From NCBI RefSeq assembly GCF_023065955.2, contig NW_026622763.1, positions 85,665,299-85,729,298 on the forward strand: a stretch of 64,000 nucleotides of DNA, read 5' to 3'. Numbering within the stretch: the first letter of the stretch is position 1; every line of letters begins with the position of its first letter. The notes under the pieces were generated by a model that did no database searches, was not told the origin of the DNA, and saw nothing but the letters and a program-made list of their open reading frames with translations. This stretch comes from Ursus arctos. Taxonomy: Eukaryota; Chordata; Mammalia; Carnivora; Ursidae. Positions 35,461-47,569 of the stretch are shown here, piece by piece. Position numbers and translations under genes: made by a program.

Positions 35461-37539
35461 ATTCTGCCATTTGATAGAATTAACTCTGAGATTAATTTCT
35501 ATTAGTGATATCATACACAAAAAATAAAAATGATATAATCAAGCACGACAATTCCCTTATTCAAATTAGTTTTGACCCAAAATCAACGAACCTGAAAAAA
35601 TTAAGACAATTGGGCATTTAAAAAATGATGTTTAATTGTAAATACACAATAGTAAATAGTTTAGATGGTTGATGATTTCAATGACCATTGATGCAATAGT
35701 ATTATGATGTTCGTAGAAAGAAGAAAAGGGCAGTGAAAAGTTTTGTAAACTAGTAAGCATTTTGACCCTATTGTGTGAAACCACAGGGTTAACCTGAAGA
35801 TTTAAGTTTATGTACCTATAAATGCAATGAATATATTAAGTAAAAGCATATTTAAAACTGAATAAGAAAAGATTGCCTTCACTTTCAGTTTTTTAATGCA
35901 AGTTAGTGAACAGAAATCAAAGCAGCAAACTAGAAAGAGTCCCAAGAACTCTTACAAGAATACATATGTATAACTCCTAGAAAATGAAAATGTAAATGGT
36001 AAATAATTAAACAAGGAGGCCATTAGACTGAGGTGGCTTGAATGCTGAGGTGAGCCCATGTAAGCAAACCAAAACCTAAGCCTATAAATGTCTCTGGTTA
36101 TGACACGGTAACACTAAGGACAACCACTCACAAACAGTCAACTGGGCTCTAAGTTAAAATCCTGAATAAAACCTTCGGAAGTTAAAAATCTACTTAAATA
36201 CACTCACAAGCATATAGACATTATTTTAAAATTTATAATGTGGGAACTATAGATTGTATAAAAAAATAATGAAATGAATTCCAGGAAAGGATTTATTAAA
36301 AAAAAATCACTCCATAATAAAAAATCTCATTACTGTAAAATTTAATGTAGCTCCCAATATTGGAAAATAGCTCCAAATAACTTTTTTAAAAGCTTGTCAG
36401 AACTGACGCAGATAGCAAACTTTATTAAAAATTTATGCAAAACAACCATTACCATACACTATTTCTTCACATTTAAATTAACTAAATGGTTTGAAAAAAG
36501 GTTATATGATATATATGTATAATGCATGATATAAGATATGTACACACACAAACCTCACACATATATATCCTATTTCAGATACCAGAAAGTATTTCCCTTT
36601 TCTAGTTCCCTTAGAAAATCAGAATTGGAATTGATACTAAACACACACAAAAATGTATTTCCTTCAACAGGTAAACCAAATTTACCAAGTAATACAGGGA
36701 TGATCCTTTATAATCACTGTCATTATAACATTATATGAATAAAAGAAACTAAAAATAAATAAAATCTACATTTCTAAGGATAGCATTTGTTTTGTGTTTT
36801 ATTTTCCGATTGCAGATATACAAATATGGAGAATATTCAAGATTTTATCATCTAATCTGATCCTATGGAAAAACTATATAGAAGGATCAATCATGCAAAT
36901 AATTTATGAGTTACCTACACATTTCATTTGAAATAGAAAACAATTATTAGGAAGAAAACTGAAAGTGTCTAAAAGTGTGAAATTTGTGTTCCTATTCTTA
37001 CTTAATCTAAACTATATTCAAAGGGTGATTTTTTTGTAGTAAATAGCCTTTTTTCCCCCTCCATCCCACTCCTTCTCATATCATTCATAATCTTAAATCT
37101 TAAAATTATAGTAATTAGTATAAGAAATCAATATAGTAATTAATATAGTATAGTATAGATTACATATATACTCATTTCAACCTGTAAAGTTGAACCTGTT
37201 AACTATAGTTATTGTATCCAATCTCTCTATTAAACATTGTGACTTTGAAATTTGTCAAAACATATTCTTCTATACCTATTTATATGGGTGCTATTGAAAC
37301 TGTACTTATAATATTAAAAACTTCTGAAAAATACACATTTTAAAAATCCAACGTATTTAATACTGCTTAGGATCTTTAAAAGTGTCTTAACGTCAGCAAA
37401 ATAAATGAAATGTGAAAATTAAGAATGGTACAATACAATAAAATTTTGGAACTATTTATTATATCTCTTATGTCTACTCTAAACAGTTTCAAAAGTCAGG
37501 TCAGAAAAGTGAATGACTGTGGGGAGCCTGATAGAGTGT
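35461..37539. other. Unique AT-rich DNA
   Basis: No gene recognised. TA-rich patches occur at about 36504-36570 and 37130-37170. A possible old L1 3' scrap lies at 37160-37260 ('gttaactatagttattgtat'), too weak to call. Confidence 0.5.
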
Positions 37540-37880
37540 AAAAATTTGGATGCATAAATCTCATTCAGGTTCACTTCCATATGCCTGAGGGCAAAGCGAG
37601 GCATGAAGCCTTCGTGTGTTACCTACTGAACTGGGTCATACGTGGTGATATTTGCTGTATGGTCCTGTGATGAGGCAGCATGGGGAGAACCAGCTGGCCA
37701 AGGCTAATGTACCATCTGGGCTGAAAAAATATTGCCAATTCCATTGGCAGAGGGGGGAGAGTGAGTTTGTAATCGAGCTATAAATCACAAGCAGGTCTTG
37801 CAAGTTGTCAATTAGAAGTCTGATATATTGATGTCCTCAATGCATGGGTGACTCCTTGCTTTTAAAGTATCACTATTTAC
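37540..37880. promoter_or_regulatory. Candidate conserved non-coding element (unproven)
   Basis: Non-repetitive, with GC above its surroundings. It contains 'attgccaattccattggcag' (a palindromic NF-I/CCAAT-like arrangement), 'gtaatcgagctataaatcac' and 'gttgtcaattagaag'. No open frame or repeat signature. Suspicion only. Confidence 0.25.
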
Positions 37881-38141
37881 ATAACAAAACCCTTTTAAAT
37901 ATCAAGCTTCACCTAATAAAAAATTAGGTAGAAACAAATCAGCACATTAAGAAATGTGACTTAGAACATTAAAAATAAAAAGCAAAGAAGACAGATTGGT
38001 TGATCACAAGGCTTTGGTGGGATACCTGAGTGTCCGAATGACACAGATCTTAACTTTAAAAGTAAAATTTAAAATGAGAGAATTTTCACTGACTATATTA
38101 CTTTCATGCATTTCTCTGTCTCAAATGAGAAAATCCATACA

Positions 38142-38161
38142 CGCGCGTGAGCATGCATGCT

Positions 38162-38192
<31 letters not shown>

Positions 38193-38212
38193 ACACATAC
38201 ACACTCAATTTA
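38142..38212. repeat. (GT)n microsatellite in a longer alternating purine-pyrimidine stretch
   Basis: 'acacgcgcgtgagcatgcat' leads into a (TG)n of about 13-14 units at 38166-38192, then 'acacatacacac'. Most steps alternate purine and pyrimidine, so Z-DNA formation is possible. Confidence 0.9.
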
Positions 38213-38232
38213 TGGCCTACCACAAGATCATG

Positions 38233-38440
38233 ATCTAGTAGAAAGAACATGGTTTCGGGAGTTAGGCAAAAATGAGCTCAAATCCCTGTTCTGTTGTTTG
38301 CTAGTTCTATAGCATTGTACAAATTAGTCTGTGAATCTCAGTGACGCTACGGTGAAATGGGAAAGGTTAACAATAACATACATAAAATAACTAGAACACA
38401 GTAGCTGTGCAGTAAATGACAGCTGTATTACTGGGATGTA
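38233..38440 (+). repeat. MIR SINE, near full length
   Basis: 'tagtagaaagaacatggttt', 'gagctcaaatccctgttctg', 'tgtttgctagttctatagca' and 'ctgtgaatctcagtgacg' are followed by 'gtgaaatgggaaaggttaac' and 'agtaaatgacagctgtatta'. This is the full MIR order, including the tRNA-derived head. Confidence 0.75.
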
Positions 38441-41400
38441 GGGAAATGATACATTTGCACAGTCTTTGACTTGGATACCATGTGGTGTTATTTCTAATCA
38501 GAGTAAATGCATGAATTTTATTCAGAAAGAACAAAACATAAAACTCAGACTCATTAGGTCTAAAATTTTTACAAAGTATTCATCAACTTCATCATCAAAT
38601 GTCATGCAGTCAACTCAATATTTTTATTTTTTAATTTATTATTTGAAGTTATCTCAATCAGATGACCTGTGGATTGATCAAGTTCTGTTGCCACTTTATA
38701 AAATCTTCTGGGATAATCAGTATACAAGACAACCAAATTAATAACTATTATTCATTGAGCACTCAGTATGTGAATAGCTGCATATTAGGTACTTTAAAAT
38801 GTTATTACAAATTAAAGCTATAATGATATATTAGCAAACATGAGGGTCACCATAGCATTTAGACTGCAGCTAGATTTGATCAAAGCTGAATCATTAGAGA
38901 GGCCCTTTGCAGCTTTCTACCAATTTCTACTCACCCATATATATCCTTGGGTCAATGTAGGATAACTATAGAATGGGACAAGAAAGCTAATCAAGGGGAA
39001 AGCAAAGGACTGACGTTTTCCAATAAGGGAATTCCATCTGCTTCTAACCCAGAAGAAAAAGACATTGATATATTCAATTTGAAATGCCATATGTAACAGT
39101 TCCTTAGTAATATGCACAAATATTTCAAGGTCATGTACAAGAAGTTGGAGGAATATCAAGATAAGTGTATTCAAAGGGGCAAAATTAAAATTGTATACCC
39201 ACTTCAATTTCTTTCTCTCTGCCCCTGTACTAGGTAATATGCACCTTCCCCCAAGCCACTCTCTACCCTGGACCTTACTCAGGAAGCTGAGACTGCATTT
39301 TGTTTGTCACTGGCTTCCACCTGAATGTGAACAATCTGAGGAAATCTTCAGGAGGAGTTTGGCGAGGAAGAGGACAGAGACTTGCAAGTGTTGGCTAGGA
39401 CAGGGACCGGGATAAGGCAAATGAGGTACACATGTTGTGAAATGTAAGGAGGAACTCACGTTCAGGTACTAACCACACTCATCCACCCCATCTTTGTACC
39501 AAGTCTGCATTCATAACAAGTATAGCTCCCTCAGGATAGACTCTCCCTGATGATTCCGGGTCTCATTGGTCTTCCATAGCACCAGTTAACCCTAAGGATA
39601 GTCATAACTCACTAATGTTGCTCATCTCTGCTTCACCATCCCTTATCCATTCTCTTCCTGGCTCATACCTCCTCACGTTAAATTCTCTTTTCTGCAGTGA
39701 CTTTCATAAGCGTCATTTCAGTTTTAAGTCAACTTATAAGTATGTTGTTATTCATATCTGAATGCATAGTTAGAACTATTATCATTTCTTGAGTAAATGA
39801 ATATTTGTAAGCATCACTATTTATATATAAAAAACAGCTTTAAAATTGGTAGCAATACATAATCCACTTAAGATTATCAAATAAATCTGTTTTAGGTTTC
39901 ACTTAAAATGAATGTTACGTATGACACAAATGTGCACAAAAAACATTTTATTGAAACAAAAATCAATCTGTTGTTGGATTTGATTTCTCATTCTTCCTCA
40001 TCCCTACTCAAAATGACATTTTTAAACATTAATGAAATCTTTGTGATCAAAACAGATCAATTCTACAGTATAAGTGTAATCCCATTTTGCCTGTTTCTTA
40101 AAAGCCAACAATTTACAATCCATTTTGTCACAAATTTTATAACAGTAAAAGATACATAAGTTTTTGTTAAAGGAATGATATGCCTAAAGCTAATACTTTC
40201 ATTTTGTAAAAGATAAATCTGAGTGAAATAGACATTAAAAAGACTTGAAAGATCAATTAAAACATTATATAACCTATCACTAGATATTTAAAAATAACCT
40301 TTATTTACAGATTTTCAATAAACATATTTAATATTATATTATCACAAAGTAAAAAGGTTTCCAGAAAAAAAAATTAAAGATGATGAAAGGAAGCTGTACA
40401 TAATAATGTGCCCTCAAATGTACTTTCAAATCAAATGTAATTATAAATATACACATATACAAACATACATATGTATGTAAAAATGTATTATATATGGAAT
40501 GGTCACTAGCAATGATTCCATTAGTTATTTTAAAGATATCTGTGGCCAAACATCCTTAAAATACTACATAAAAAACAGATCAATGTAAATTCAGTGTGAA
40601 AATATTTGAATTTTGAAACAAAGTAGTTTCATCCTAGCCACAAATAATCATGAAATAGCAAATAAATGAAAATATATCCTTATTTGAAGCTAGAAAACTG
40701 TGTTGAAATCTGGTGCTTTAATTATATGTTTGAAATGTAAACAATTGGGAAACTGTATCATTATCCTACTCTAATACATTCTCACTAACAGATATTTTAA
40801 GAGGAGGATCTTTTGGGAATTTTACCTTTTATAAAGAACTTAATTAACAGACAATTTGGTCTAGTTCCATAAATCTAGATACAGTTTTGGATTTCTTAAC
40901 TGCTCTAGATAGAATGCTAGTTTATTATTGCTCACCTTTTTTTGTGCTTGAAGATCCATCCTACTCTATACCACTTGGTAAAAGAGATCATTTTCTACAT
41001 AGAGTAAAATGTTTTGCATAAGCTTCACTTCATGGGAAAATAAATCACAGTTCACTTACATTTCTGTGTAATCTAATTCAGAAGATAAAAATTGGTATTT
41101 GCCATCCTCTAACTTTCCTTTCAGGAATTAGAAAAGATTATTCTACATCTATGACAAAAAAGTTTTATTTTGGTAGAAAGAGAAACTCAAGAGTTGTTTT
41201 CCTTATTAGAGATTAGGTTTCCTTAAGGAACCATAATAACTAGTTCCTCAGCCCCTGCCATGTCTACAGGGTCTTTTAAAGAATCTGCGTAGGTAAAACA
41301 AGGGTCTCCTTCCCTGTTTTATACTCTCTGGGAACTCCTACCTTATATATCTAGGGCACTACCATCCTTAATCACACTCATGATCCTCAATGAAACCTTC

Positions 41401-41744
41401 CCATCTCAAGATGGTTACTAAGAGCTTCAGTTAAGGAATTAAAGAGCATGTTCTTTTGTGGAGCTGCCTTCACAACGTACAGTAAAGTCAGACACATAGC
41501 AAAATGATGATTGTGTAGATGGAAGTTAAGTGAGGAGCACCTATGGATATAATATCAGATCAAAGAATTAATGCTTAAGGAAGTCCTAGAAATTGGGATG
41601 CCAGGTCCTAAATGATTGGTTCAAAGGGATAGATATCATTTTCTTCATCCTGGATGACATATTAGTGCATGTATTCTGTATACCAAATTTCCATTTCATT
41701 ATGAAATACTTTTCTTCACATAATAATAATTATCCTAATAATAC
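38441..41744. other. Unique AT-rich DNA with weak L2-like parts
   Basis: Antisense MIR/L2-like text occurs at 38745-38800 ('attcattgagcactcagtat'). A pyrimidine-rich, possibly L2-derived part lies at 39480-39720. The frames of 91 and 96 codons around 38466-39207 resemble no protein. No gene called. Confidence 0.48.
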
Positions 41745-41920
41745 ATAACATTTATTGTGAGCTCAGTTTTCCAGTGTTAGTCACAGGGTTAAAGGCTTTA
41801 CAAAGATAACTTCCTTTAATCCTCACAACAGTCTGTGAGGTAGGTATTACAATTATTGGTCCCACAAATCTAGAAAGTGAGGCATAATCGACATACTCCA
41901 GATCATACACAAATAATAAC
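41745..41920 (-). repeat. MIR SINE (antisense)
   Basis: 'ataacatttattgtgagctc', 'ctttaatcctcacaacagtc' and 'tgtgaggtaggtattacaat', then 'agaaagtgaggcataat', is a clear antisense MIR. Confidence 0.82.
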
Positions 41921-42829
41921 ACAAGAAACAAACCTAACAAGTCAACCACGATGCTATATTGCATATAGCGTATATTACAAAAAAGTCAAGAGGTCATACT
42001 CTTAATGACATCAGTTATTTAAGCCATAAACTTAGGAATCATTTATGGGCCATTAAATCCTAATATTGGCATTAATGCTAGCCAATCCTTTTTGAAGACT
42101 GAAATTGGTTATCTTCTCAATTTTAAGACATATAATTTATGGAAAAGTCTAAGCTATTTACAAATATATAATATAAAAAAGTGCATGAAGTGTCCTTTAT
42201 TGTTTTAGAAAACATGTAATAACACATGCATGTTTAAGTGTACTTATTTCCTTCTAATATTTACTGAGTGGCAACCAATAGAGGCACCTGTCCTAGGTGT
42301 TGTGCAATCTTGCCTAACTTCCCCTGAAGTTTTACTTTGAGTCTCATTACTGAATATCTATGTGTAATAATGGCCAGGACATAGAGGTAATGATACAGCA
42401 TTATTTAGAAATAATAGCCCCAATAATGCCAGCATGGTATCCCATCCCAGGCATCAGGATAAGCAGCAGGCCCCTGGAAACTTAGATTCAAGCACTAATG
42501 AGCAGTGATAGCCAACAGAACAGCAGTCTGTGGTTTGAAAAGACTGATGAATCTTTATAAGAATTTTCACAAACTATCTATCTCTTTCAATTCAGCTCGT
42601 TTTATTCATAATATTGCCTCATAGCATGGCAGAAATTTTGTGTTTAGTTTGACATTTTAACTACCACGTCCTACATTAGATCAGCTGGAGATAGTCTTCA
42701 TGTGTGACTTGCAGAAAACAATAGTTTTGTTTTGTTTTTTTCCCCACTAAGGTATAAACTTATGGCCCCATATTTTCATTTATCCTCCTTCCTTACCTAA
42801 ATCATTGGAGCAAAAATAAGAAAAGTCAT
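41921..42829. other. Unique non-coding DNA
   Basis: A weak antisense MIR-like piece lies near 42240-42330 ('tttactgagtggcaacc'). Otherwise unrecognised. Confidence 0.45.
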
Positions 42830-43030
42830 TACATCAGCGAATTAGTTCACCCAAGCAGTAGCCTCAAACCACAGGTTAATTTGAACTGTTCAAATATAAT
42901 TACTTAAAAAAGGAAAGGATTCATTACTTTTGTGGTGTTTGCTGGTTCATTGCACCATTGTCGGAGATTGTCAATAAACAAATTACATCTAACACTGTGC
43001 CCTTCTGCTGAACAGGTCTCCTGAGAATAC
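42830..43030. promoter_or_regulatory. Candidate conserved non-coding element (unproven)
   Basis: Non-repetitive. It contains 'cctcaaaccacaggttaat' (RUNX-like), 'ttcattgcaccattgtc' and 'attgtcaataaacaaattac' (SOX/FOX-like words in close spacing). Suspicion only. Confidence 0.25.
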
Positions 43031-44364
43031 CTACTTGCACATTATGCTTCATTTCATTTTGTGTGTGTGTGACCCATATTCACATGCTCTTGGCTTTAGC
43101 ATTTTAAAACACTCTCAATTTCACTTAACAATTACATAAAAGCAATGTAAGCAGTAAAATATAAACAGGATTACTAAATAAAACATTTATGTTGTTATAT
43201 AGGGTTTGCTCATTTTTTGTATTTTTTGTTTATTCTTTAGCTAGAAGCTTTATGAAACTGACTGAAAATTTTGAGTATAATAGGATATCTGCATTTTTCT
43301 TGCAAGAATGACCATAGCTTTGATTAGATTTCAAAAGAATCCCAATCCACACATACACACAAAGAAACTTTGCTCTATAAAATTGTTCTTAATAGTGACT
43401 AATAAGGAAGATGTAAAATGAGATAGGACAAGGATGTAACGGTTTGTGAAGGGAACCAATTAAAAATTGCAGACCAGGTGCCAGAATTAAACAATAAAGA
43501 CAGTTTGTTATCCTACGAGATGTTCAAAACATATGGGAAATATAATTACCTACATTTTTTTCAGATGGACCATTCCAAATGGACATAGACAATCTGGGTT
43601 CTAATCTTAGAAATGCTTTTGACCCACGGTCAAACATATTTCTCCATTGTGCAAATATCACTATTTGTATCTATTTCACTCAGACATCATAAGATAAATT
43701 TTAGAAAAATGTAGTACCACTTCTGTAGGTGCTCAGCTCAGGTCTCTACAAAGCAAAGGCCCTTAATTCCTCACATAATAGTTTTCATTCAAAAAGATAG
43801 CTAGAAAATAAAACAGATTTCCTCTCTGATTTTATTTATTAAGTCAGAAATGTTATTCCATTAAAAATGTTTCTCATGAACTGTGCTAAAAGATATGGAT
43901 AGTTCCATAGTTAATCTCTGGCTAGATCATTATTATTAGATAGTATGTATTGGTATGCTTTTATAATATAAAATATTGTAAACCTTTCTTTCCTGATTTC
44001 ATTCTTACACTATTCTTACCATAGCTTCCCCTATCATGATTATACCCTGATGTCTGAAAACCCCCAAATATTATACCAAGATTCCTATGTTTTCTTTTTG
44101 CCTAGATTTTTTTTTTTTTTACGATGTTAAATAAAGGTAAGCTTAAGCATCACATGTCTTCTTTAGGTGCCATCCCAATTCCCTATCATGTATAGTCTGA
44201 AAGCCCCAAATAGATTAAAATGAATTATTTAAAAATCAGAGACCAATATATTCCATCTAAAGAAATACGATAATTATTTTTAACTCGTTCTAAAGAAATA
44301 GATTTGTGAGATATGTATCTCATGAAGTCTTAGCCTATACTATATTATGTGTCTCAGAAATGAT
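43031..44364. other. Unique non-coding DNA
   Basis: A weak sense MIR-like piece may lie at 43590-43740. A T-run is at 44108-44121. No gene seen. Confidence 0.45.
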
Positions 44365-44475
44365 CCATTCATACAACTAACATTAATTAAACATCTGTTT
44401 TGACCAGGCAACGTACTAGATGTTAGACATATCTCAGGAAACATGACAAATTTGGAACTTCTGCAAGTTTAGTAA
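44365..44475 (-). repeat. L2 fragment (antisense)
   Basis: 'ccattcatacaactaacatt', 'aattaaacatctgttttgac' and 'caggcaacgtactagatgtt' follow the antisense L2 tail (attcaacaa... attgagc... ccaggcactgtgctagg). Confidence 0.6.
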
Positions 44476-44974
44476 CTTTTGTAATAAAAATTCTTACCTA
44501 CTCAGGGATGATGAACATGGGTTCAGAGGTTATACATCATACAAGATCAGAGATCGTCATTCCCATAGACAATATTAATAAGCCCATCTGTACAACTTCC
44601 CTCAAATGCCCTAAGATTTACATGTTGTTCTAATTCTTTGATTCTCAAATATGGATCATGTGGGCCAGGAAGCATTTGAAATCACAGGGTAAACATGATT
44701 TTGAGGCATGATAAATGAAACTACATTCTATTTGCTTTACCTAAAAACATAAAATTACAAAGCCATACACAACTTTTAAGATAAAATATAAGACCTTAAG
44801 AAAATGCAATGCTATTATCAGGGATGGTATTTCTCTACCTTCTGTCACCACCAGGGATACTAGTGGACATTTCTGAGTATAACTAGGCCTTGTTGCTTGT
44901 GCTAACCCTCTCATTCTCCCCATTAGCTAATGTGGGGGTGTTTAAAAAAGTATCTGATGCAAACTTGCACAGAC

Positions 44975-45125
44975 AGATTTTACTGCTTACTAGAGATGCG
45001 GTCTTGGGTAAATCAGTTCAGTGTTGTAAATCTCAGTTTTTCCACTTGTAATAGGAAGTCACTATCACCTCCCCCAAGGGGTTGTAAAATATATAAATCA
45101 CCTGGCATACAGAAAATTGAAGACC
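44975..45125 (+). repeat. MIR SINE fragment
   Basis: 'cttactagagatgcggtctt', 'gggtaaatcagttcagtgtt', 'aatctcagtttttccactt' and 'aaatcacctggcataca' fit the MIR sense order. Confidence 0.72.
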
Positions 45126-45253
45126 AATTGTTCATTAGTATCCCTTGGAGTTATTAGATATGTGTTGACAAGAAGATAACATACTTAATACAAATGTTTA
45201 ATAATATATTTGACTTTAGGTGGATGTAAACTGCTTGTACAAAATTGTCCCAT

Positions 45254-45307
45254 TTCAGAATACTTATGTTAGCTCTACTTGGTTCAGAATACTTATGTTA
45301 GCTCTAC
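45254..45307. repeat. 29-bp tandem duplication
   Basis: The 25-bp word from ttcagaatact to agctctac at 45254-45278 recurs exactly at 45283-45307, with 'ttgg' as spacer (period 29). Confidence 0.97.
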
Positions 45308-45801
45308 ATAACAGCTTTTATTCCACAACTCCACGTGTTTCAATTTATGAGCCATCAAAATAAGGATGAATTAGATTCCATTTTATTACCCCATATAATT
45401 GCAGTATAATGAAGGATTAGCAAAATATGAGTTTCAGGATTTTCTAAGCGATCATCTTCTTTATTTTTATTAGGTAAGTGGTATCTCAAAAGTCAAATAA
45501 TTTATATAATTGAAGAAACAGATGAATGGCCCTTGTGAATTTCCAAAAGGATAAAACATTATGACCTCCTATAAAACATGAATAAATATTATAGCTTTGT
45601 CTAGGTAATTAGTGAGATTATTTTTTTAAAGATGGCATTTACCATTATTGTTAAGACAATAGATAAGTGCACTATGTTGTTTTCTTTTATTTCCACTTAA
45701 ATGAATAATCTTCCCCTGATTTTGAAGTTATTGTTCCATGCATGTGCATAAACACTTTCTATGCCAAACAATGAGAGGAGTTTGCTCCTGGAAGGGCCTT
45801 T

Positions 45802-45920
45802 AAGAAGAAAAGAAGGGAGGGAGGAGATAGGAAATAAAGAAGCAGGGAGAAGAGGAGAAAGTGGGAATAAGGAAGAAAAGGGGAAAAAAGGATGAGGAGT
45901 GGAGGCAGAGAGAGACAGAC
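45802..45920. repeat. Polypurine (GA-rich) tract
   Basis: About 120 bases, almost all A or G on the plus strand, with only scattered T and C. It may form triplex DNA or reflect an old GA microsatellite. Confidence 0.85.
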
Positions 45921-45923
45921 ACT

Positions 45924-47569
45924 TAGATTTTTAATTTCCTTTGCTATCAGGAGGAAGATTTATATCTGCACTCCAAGGTGTAAGTGAACCAAAATGAAGC
46001 AGAAAACCACCCCAAATTTATCCCATCATCACTTAGCAACGGCTACAATGATCAAGAAAAGTAGTGTTTTTCAGGCAAAAGTGAGTATTTCTCCCTACAG
46101 AGCTTCAGACAGGAGGGATGGTTAGGATTTCTATTTCACCTTATCGACAAAACACTCTATTTATATTTGATTAAACCCTCTGCTTGGTCATGCAAGTGTA
46201 GGTATGGTTCTTTATTCACAGCTATAAAGATATTCATTCCTTTCAATCAGGCTTAAGTTCACAAATTACAAGGAACTTTTTTCCACTGACATTTGATTTT
46301 TGTAAATCATGAGGGCAAGCTCTATACTTAGCACATGTTTTAATATTGTGTAAGCCTTAATGGTGGAAGGAATTAGTCTAAAGTCCTAAGGAAGGAATTA
46401 GTCTCATAAAAATCTTTCTGAATATTAAATATATCTTAGAATTCCAGTCTGGTTTTGTAACAGACTTCATAGTTAGGCTGCCATATGTTTAACATGTGAC
46501 TACATTTCCTGGGAAAAAGTGTCATTAATTTTGATAAGTTCAAGGCAAAGACTATTGATCAGTAACTGAAAATTACACCGAGGAGCTTTAAAATAAAGAC
46601 AAATGTTTGAAATAAGAACCGGCCTTTGCTACTAGCCATGCTCTTATTTCAGGAAGCCATGTTTTCTGAGGAAGTTGATCTTTAAAAAAAATATATTTTA
46701 TTTAGGGTAGAAGTGCATGCTCTATGAAAACATTAAGAGTGGAAAAATAGGAGAAAAATAGACAAAGTAATTTTAAAATAGATACCTTTCTTAATTTGCT
46801 AACCTAAAGCACAGACATGATATCATTAACCTTCCTTCTTTTTATAGTCATGCTTTAGCCATAAATACATTTATCAGTAATATTCTCATTGAGACTGAAA
46901 CTTGGCCAGAGATGTTTCTAGCAGATTCAAATTTTGTGGATGCTTAGAAATTCAAGAAGCTTATATCTAGTATGAACTGAAAACAGTAGAGCTAAAAAAA
47001 AAAGATACTTTCTGTACTTCAGAAAGAGCATTAAGTGGAGAGAACAGATTTAGAGGTGGTAAAAATTAAAGGTTCCCAAGAAGGTGAACTAGAACAGTTT
47101 ATCAGAAACAGGTAGGCTTAAAGAAGAAAAAAATGTGTCTAAAAAGCAGGAGAGAATGAATGAAAAGTTTATGCAAATTAAACAGCAGTAGCAGTGGGTA
47201 CTTAGCATAGCTTAGAAGAATTTCTATATGTGGCATTAACTAAAAAATAAATAAATAAATAAAAACAGAAAATAAAGACAGAAAAATAAATGGGGCATCT
47301 TTATATTGGCTCCACACAGAAATTCTTTTATGCAAGAATCTGGCTGAGTAGTCCCTAAAACTCCCAGACACTACTAGAAGATGGTATTAATATCTGTAGG
47401 AATGTCCTTAGAGAAGTCTGACAAAGGTAGAGAACAAAGACTAAACTTTAAGAAAACTCCCCCAGGAAACTACTTATTACTAAATTAATGAATATTGAAG
47501 TATTGTGTGGGTTTGAGGAAGGAGGAAATGGCTAAGAAATATTAGAATCTTTAAGAATTCCAAGCCTCT
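45924..47569. other. Unique non-coding DNA with a short tandem
   Basis: ggaaggaattagtct-type words recur at 46364-46379 and 46390-46404 (period about 26). An (aaat)n lies near 47245-47265. No gene seen. Confidence 0.5.
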
